Source: Pasteurella bettyae CCUG 2042 (lineage in GTDB: Bacteria > Pseudomonadota > Gammaproteobacteria > Enterobacterales > Pasteurellaceae). Taken from it: a DNA stretch of 64,000 nucleotides. This document shows, one piece after another, positions 63,816 through 64,000 of the stretch. The translations under genes and the position numbers were made by a program. The notes under the pieces were generated by a model. That model ran no database searches. It saw only the letters and a program-made list of their open reading frames with translations, and had not been told where the DNA came from. The stretch covers positions 62,001 through 126,000 of the forward strand of contig NZ_AJSX01000040.1 in assembly GCF_000262245.1 (NCBI RefSeq), given 5' to 3'. Positions within the stretch are counted from its first letter, which is position 1; every line of letters starts with the position of its first letter.

Positions 63816-64000
63816 TTATTTTACGTTTTGTGCTTTAACTGCAGCAATAGCCACCATATTAATGATACGACGTACAGAGCTCTTAGAGGTCAAAATATGA
63901 GCTGGTTTATTAAAGCCCATTAAGATTGGTCCAATGGTGATTGGAGTTGCAGTGCCTTGTAATAGGTTTAAGCTAATGCGAGCGGATTCCATATTTGGCA
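63816..64000 (-). CDS. maeB: NADP-dependent malic enzyme, C-terminal end (partial)
   Basis: The open frame enters from the window edge and gives 61 residues: PNMESARISLNLLQG, GPILMGFNKPAHIL, then SSVRRIINMVAIAAVKAQ and stop. This is the end of a phosphotransacetylase-like (PTA/PTB) domain; the GxNKPxHIL...SSVRxIxNMxAIA pattern fits the C terminus of MaeB-type malic enzymes better than Pta. MaeB turns malate into pyruvate with NADP. The N-terminal catalytic part is outside the window. Confidence 0.72.
   Translation of the reverse strand, partial: PNMESARISLNLLQGTATPITIGPILMGFNKPAHILTSKSSVRRIINMVAIAAVKAQNVK

Overview
The window is a piece of a Pasteurellaceae chromosome (Haemophilus / Aggregatibacter / Pasteurella side of the family). 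The evidence is many copies of the uptake signal AAGTGCGGT, often paired as inverted repeats between genes, an A+T-rich coding style, and core proteins very close to Enterobacteriaceae and Haemophilus versions. I cannot name the species.

Positions 1 to about 20572 hold most of a Mu-like transposable prophage, cut by the left edge of the window. Its plan is the divergent one of phage BcepMu rather than that of Mu. From a central control region (about 12.15-12.25 kb), early genes run rightward: BcepMu gp16-type protein, regulators, DDE transposase A, AAA+ ATPase B, Gam, GemA, Mor. Repressor, accessory, lysis and head genes run leftward: amidase, Rz/Rz1, terminase, portal, F, G, I protease. Tail genes must lie beyond position 1. 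The right end carries direct repeats typical of transposase sites and abuts the last ~95 codons of a D-serine dehydratase gene (dsdA), so the prophage appears to have landed in dsdA.

Regulatory layout in the prophage: two operator-like dyads at the repressor/gp16 divide; an rrn-type boxA plus GAAA-loop hairpin resembling a nut site at the start of the early operon; an identical 16-bp dyad upstream of both the lysis operon and the I operon, the best candidate target of the single Mor/C-family activator; and a hairpin that hides the endolysin ribosome-binding site. A palindromic repeat family occurs five times, twice inside the portal reading frame.

From 20.9 kb on the chromosome is housekeeping: trmN6; secE-nusG-rplKA-rplJL-rpoBC, with an L10 leader, an attenuator after rplL and a near-consensus promoter with a structured leader before rpoB; mfd; gmhA; the artPIQM arginine transporter; polA; a BCCT choline/betaine carrier; murQ-anmK (cell-wall recycling); glmU; hcp-hcr (nitric oxide / hydroxylamine defence); nrfABCD plus nrfE-dsbE-nrfF-nrfG (nitrite ammonification and its dedicated haem lyase); a HI0933-family flavoprotein; sodA; and the 3' end of a maeB-like malic enzyme gene. 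Anaerobic nitrogen-oxide genes hcp and nrfA both carry NarP-type 7-2-7 heptamer sites upstream.
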